Below are positions 61,600 through 64,000 of a stretch of 64,000 nucleotides of DNA, piece after piece. Position 1 is the first letter of the stretch, and each line of letters starts with the position of its first letter. Source of the DNA: Russula earlei (taxonomy: Eukaryota > Basidiomycota > Agaricomycetes > Russulales > Russulaceae); assembly GCA_025769875.1 (NCBI GenBank), contig JAGFNK010000212.1, positions 20,470 through 84,469 on the forward strand, written 5' to 3'. The notes beneath the pieces are model-generated. The model was not told where the DNA came from. It did no database searches and saw only the letters and a list, made by a program, of their open reading frames with translations. The position numbers were made by a program, and so were the translations under genes.

Positions 61600-63149
61600 C
61601 GATGGCAGAGGTGATCACTCCGGCTACGTTTCAGGAAGCGATGTCCTTGGACTCCGCCGATCAATGGAGAGCCGCGTGTCAATATGAAATTGATGCACTT
61701 GCTAAGAATGGTACCTGGGAGCTTGTAGATCTGCTGCTGGGCCATAAGGCCATGCAATCTCGATGGGTGTTTGCACGCAAATCTGATGGCAGATTTCACG
61801 CGTGTTTAGTTGCAAAGGGGTTCACCCAAGTGGAGGGGATTGATTATGATGAAACTTTCTCACCAGTTGCCAGATTTGAGTCTTTGAGACTGCTCCTAGC
61901 ATTGGCCGTGCTAGAGGATTGGGAGATACATCAAATGGACGTGAAGTTGGTGTTCCTTAATGACACACTGGAGGAAGAGATCTACATGGAGCAACCACAA
62001 GGTTTCATCACTCCAGACCAAAAAGACAAAGTCTGTCGGTTAAAGAAGGCTCTCTACAGCCTCAAACAAGCCTCGCACACATGGAACTTGCAGTTTCATG
62101 GAGTTCTCACTGGACTCAGCTTCATGCGCATGCACTCAGATGCTGGGGTTTATCATCGCCAAGATGTGGGGGGAACCATAATCATTATCCTCTATGTTGA
62201 TGATGTCACCATCTTAGGCGATTCACTCCCACTGATTGCAGACATTAAGAATTCATTGTCCACGTGCTATGAAATGACTGATCTAGGCGAGATCAACTCC
62301 TATCTTGGGATTCAGGTTACGCATGATTGCTTGGCTAAGCATCTAGACATTGATCAATCTAGGTACATCTTGGAGATCGTCAATCGCTTTGGGATGGCGG
62401 ATTCCAATCCGGTCTGCACTCCACTGCCCTCTGGGGCAGATGTCCACTTGGTCAAGCACTCTGGGGAGGTGATGCCTGATGAAATAAAGTACTTTCAATG
62501 CATCATTGGCAGCCTTCTCTATGTGCAGATTGGGACATGACCAGATATATCATTTGCAGTCTCTCAACTCGCCCAATACTCATCCAATCCCTCATCGCAT
62601 CATCTATGCCTTGCCAGATACGTACTATCTTATCTTAACAGCACTTCAGATCTAAAGCTGCATTATGATGGCGCACGTGATACCAGATTACATGGGTACT
62701 CCAACTCTAGCCTCAGAGACAATGCAGATGACTACTGTTCCACCTCAGGCTATGTCTTCCTACTTTCCAGTGCTGCGATCTCCTGGACCTCGCGCAAACA
62801 GAAGACTGTTGCCCAAAGTACCACTCAAGCTGAATATATGGCCTTAGCTGACGCAGCTAATCAAGCCGCATGGTATCAGAGCTTCTTCTCCGAGATTGGC
62901 TATCAGATCTCCGATCCGATTCCACTTCATCGTGATAACAAAGGTGCTGTCAACCTCACGCTCAACCCAGTCACCAGAAGACGGTTGAAGCATATCCCTA
63001 TCAAGCATCACGCCATCCACCAATACATTGAGGATGGACTGATCACACTTATCCATACTCCCATAGGAGAGATGCTTGCAGATGGTCTCACCAAGCTGCA
63101 TACTCACGCGCTGCTCCGGACCTTCGTTGATGGGTTGGGTCTTAATTGA
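61581..63149 (+). pseudogene. copia reverse transcriptase-RNase H part with one internal TGA
   Basis: The RVT_2 type reverse transcriptase shows WRAACQYEIDALAKNGTWEL, SRWVFARKSDG, AKGFTQVEGIDYDETFSPVA, HQMDVKLVFLND and the catalytic YVDD in IILYVDDVTILG. A TGA at 62538-62540 breaks GT-PDISFAVSQLA, probably a former CGA (Arg). RNase H continues in the same frame: YDGARDT, TVAQSTTQAEYMALADAA, LHRDNKGAVNL and HTPIGEMLADGLTK to the stop at 63149. Confidence 0.92.
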
Positions 63150-63175
63150 TCTAATCTACTGACTGTCTTAATCAT

Positions 63176-63182
63176 GGGGGGA
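63176..63182 (+). other. Polypurine tract of the copia element
   Basis: GGGGGGA lies immediately before the 3' LTR, where plus-strand DNA synthesis starts in LTR elements. Confidence 0.75.
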
Positions 63183-63662
63183 TGTTGAGATCTGCACTGC
63201 CCAGAGTCTCAGGTGTGTTGTGATGTGATCACAACTTGGATGCATTGACGCGTCGGATCACCTGGACCAGGCATCACCGGCTCAGCTCATATGCTGCAGC
63301 ATGCATTAGTTACACTGATAGAGTGATTTAGAACAATCAGTAGCTACTTACAACTGATCCTCGGACTTACTTAGTGATCCGTGATGGTAGTTAACTGTAC
63401 TGCATCCAGTGGCGGTCTCAGGTACTTAAGAACACCACAAAGTACGTAGATCACTTCAGTTTTGTGTCAACCAAACTGAAGTGAGTATTTACACTATGAT
63501 ATCTTATCTCACAGTACTGATGACGCGTTGTAGCTATTGTCTGATAGGTACATTATTTATATCAGTTTTGTGTCAACCAAACTGAACTATTGTCTGATAG
63601 ATCTGCCTGCGATCTTATCATCTGCTGCTATCTAATCACACACACTGCATCTATCTTCAACA
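63183..63662 (+). repeat. 3' LTR of the copia element
   Basis: 480 bp, the same length as the 5' LTR. Differences from it are mainly C/T and G/A, many at CpG sites (for example ACGCGTCGG against ACGCATCGG). Confidence 0.95.
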
Positions 63663-64000
63663 CAAGACAGTGTGGGCAAGAAGTGGAGTCCAAAGCAGTA
63701 CCAAATACCAAAGTGGTATGGTTACTGGTAGAGTTGAGCAGGTATGCAGGGAAGAGGCCAGAATGGTCACAAGGGGACAGTCCTTAAAGGAGTATCCCAG
63801 GGATAGAGAGTGCCATAAACAAATGGACAGTCTGAAGACTGTCTGCTACTTTATTGAGCGCTTATATACTACAAGAGAACTGCTAAATAGGGAACAAGTC
63901 ATAACCTTGTTATCAAGCACAATAGACAGATGAGTAAGAAGTTGGGGTAAGCTTACTGAGCATGCTCAGTCATGCTCAGTAGCTGCTGAGTAAGAAGGCT

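Larger units (their letters stand above)
58380..63662 (+). mobile_element. Ty1/copia-type LTR retrotransposon, near-complete but inactivated
   Basis: 5283 bp with 480-bp direct LTRs (58380-58859 and 63183-63662), both starting TGTTGAGATC and ending CTTCAACA. The 5-bp target duplication CAAGA is at 58375-58379 and 63663-63667. Internal order is gag, protease, integrase, reverse transcriptase, RNase H, which defines the copia type. A primer-binding site and a purine tract are present. Two in-frame TGA codons and a G-run frameshift interrupt the single polyprotein. The LTRs differ at about 15 positions by eye, nearly all transitions. Confidence 0.95.
58304..64000 (+). mobile_element. Second copy of the TGTCA LTR, split by the copia element and cut by the window end
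   Basis: 58304-58379 matches the start of the solo LTR (TGTCAGGACTCACTGTTGAA). After the copia insertion the match resumes at 63668 and continues to 64000 (CTGAAGACTGTC, AGGGAACAAGTCATAACC, TGAGCATGCTCAGTCATGC). It is in the same orientation as the solo LTR. Its 3' end lies outside the window, so whether it is a solo LTR or part of a full element is unknown. Confidence 0.88.

Overview
The window is nuclear DNA of a filamentous basidiomycete, most likely an agaricomycete. The evidence is dense genes on both strands, many introns of about 45-65 bp that break nearly every conserved protein, fungal-specific families (a WOPR regulator, bifunctional tryptophan synthase, Csm1/Pcs1, a DUF1776 protein, an EF-hand external NADH dehydrogenase), CT-rich leaders, and Tc1-like and copia-like transposons. 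Nothing bacterial, plasmid or viral is present. All gene models were spliced by hand from conserved protein reading, so exon borders are inferences, mostly supported by frame arithmetic.

Layout. 1-8.2 kb: Elongin A (cut by the window edge), WOPR regulator, Cwf18 splicing factor, mitochondrial GTPase GUF1, eIF2B-beta. A 96-bp near-perfect hairpin follows. 8.4-15.5 kb: TRP5, a type I asparaginase with ankyrin repeats, monopolin subunit Csm1. 15.8-23.6 kb: ADA2-type deaminase, three-KH RNA-binding protein, BRX1, arrestin-like protein. 24.7-31.0 kb: 2H phosphodiesterase CPD1, DUF1776 protein, histidine acid phosphatase, an intron-containing tRNA-Ser(AGA), proteasome alpha subunit SCL1. 31.3-42.0 kb: ATP2 and NDE1, divergent around one promoter, then CLP1 and CTF18. 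43.5-52.8 kb: a SAP-domain protein kinase, GUS1, and LEU4, with GUS1 and LEU4 divergent around a 158-bp promoter that has a Gcn4/Cpc1-type site.

53-64 kb is accessory. It holds an inverted broken copy of the LEU4 5' region, a predicted 100-aa secreted basic protein, and a nested transposon stack. In the stack a Tc1/IS630-type transposase relic is split by a solo LTR (5-bp target duplication CTGTA). A second copy of that LTR is split by a 5.3-kb copia element with 480-bp LTRs (target duplication CAAGA).

The main gene region is ordinary housekeeping content. The unusual points are the number of inferred GC-AG introns (seven), very small exons (down to 9 nt), a tandem duplication of the LeuA regulatory domain in LEU4, and repeated single-base interruptions (all plus one base) in genes that should be intact. 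The last are more likely assembly errors than biology. I found no convincing new multi-gene system.
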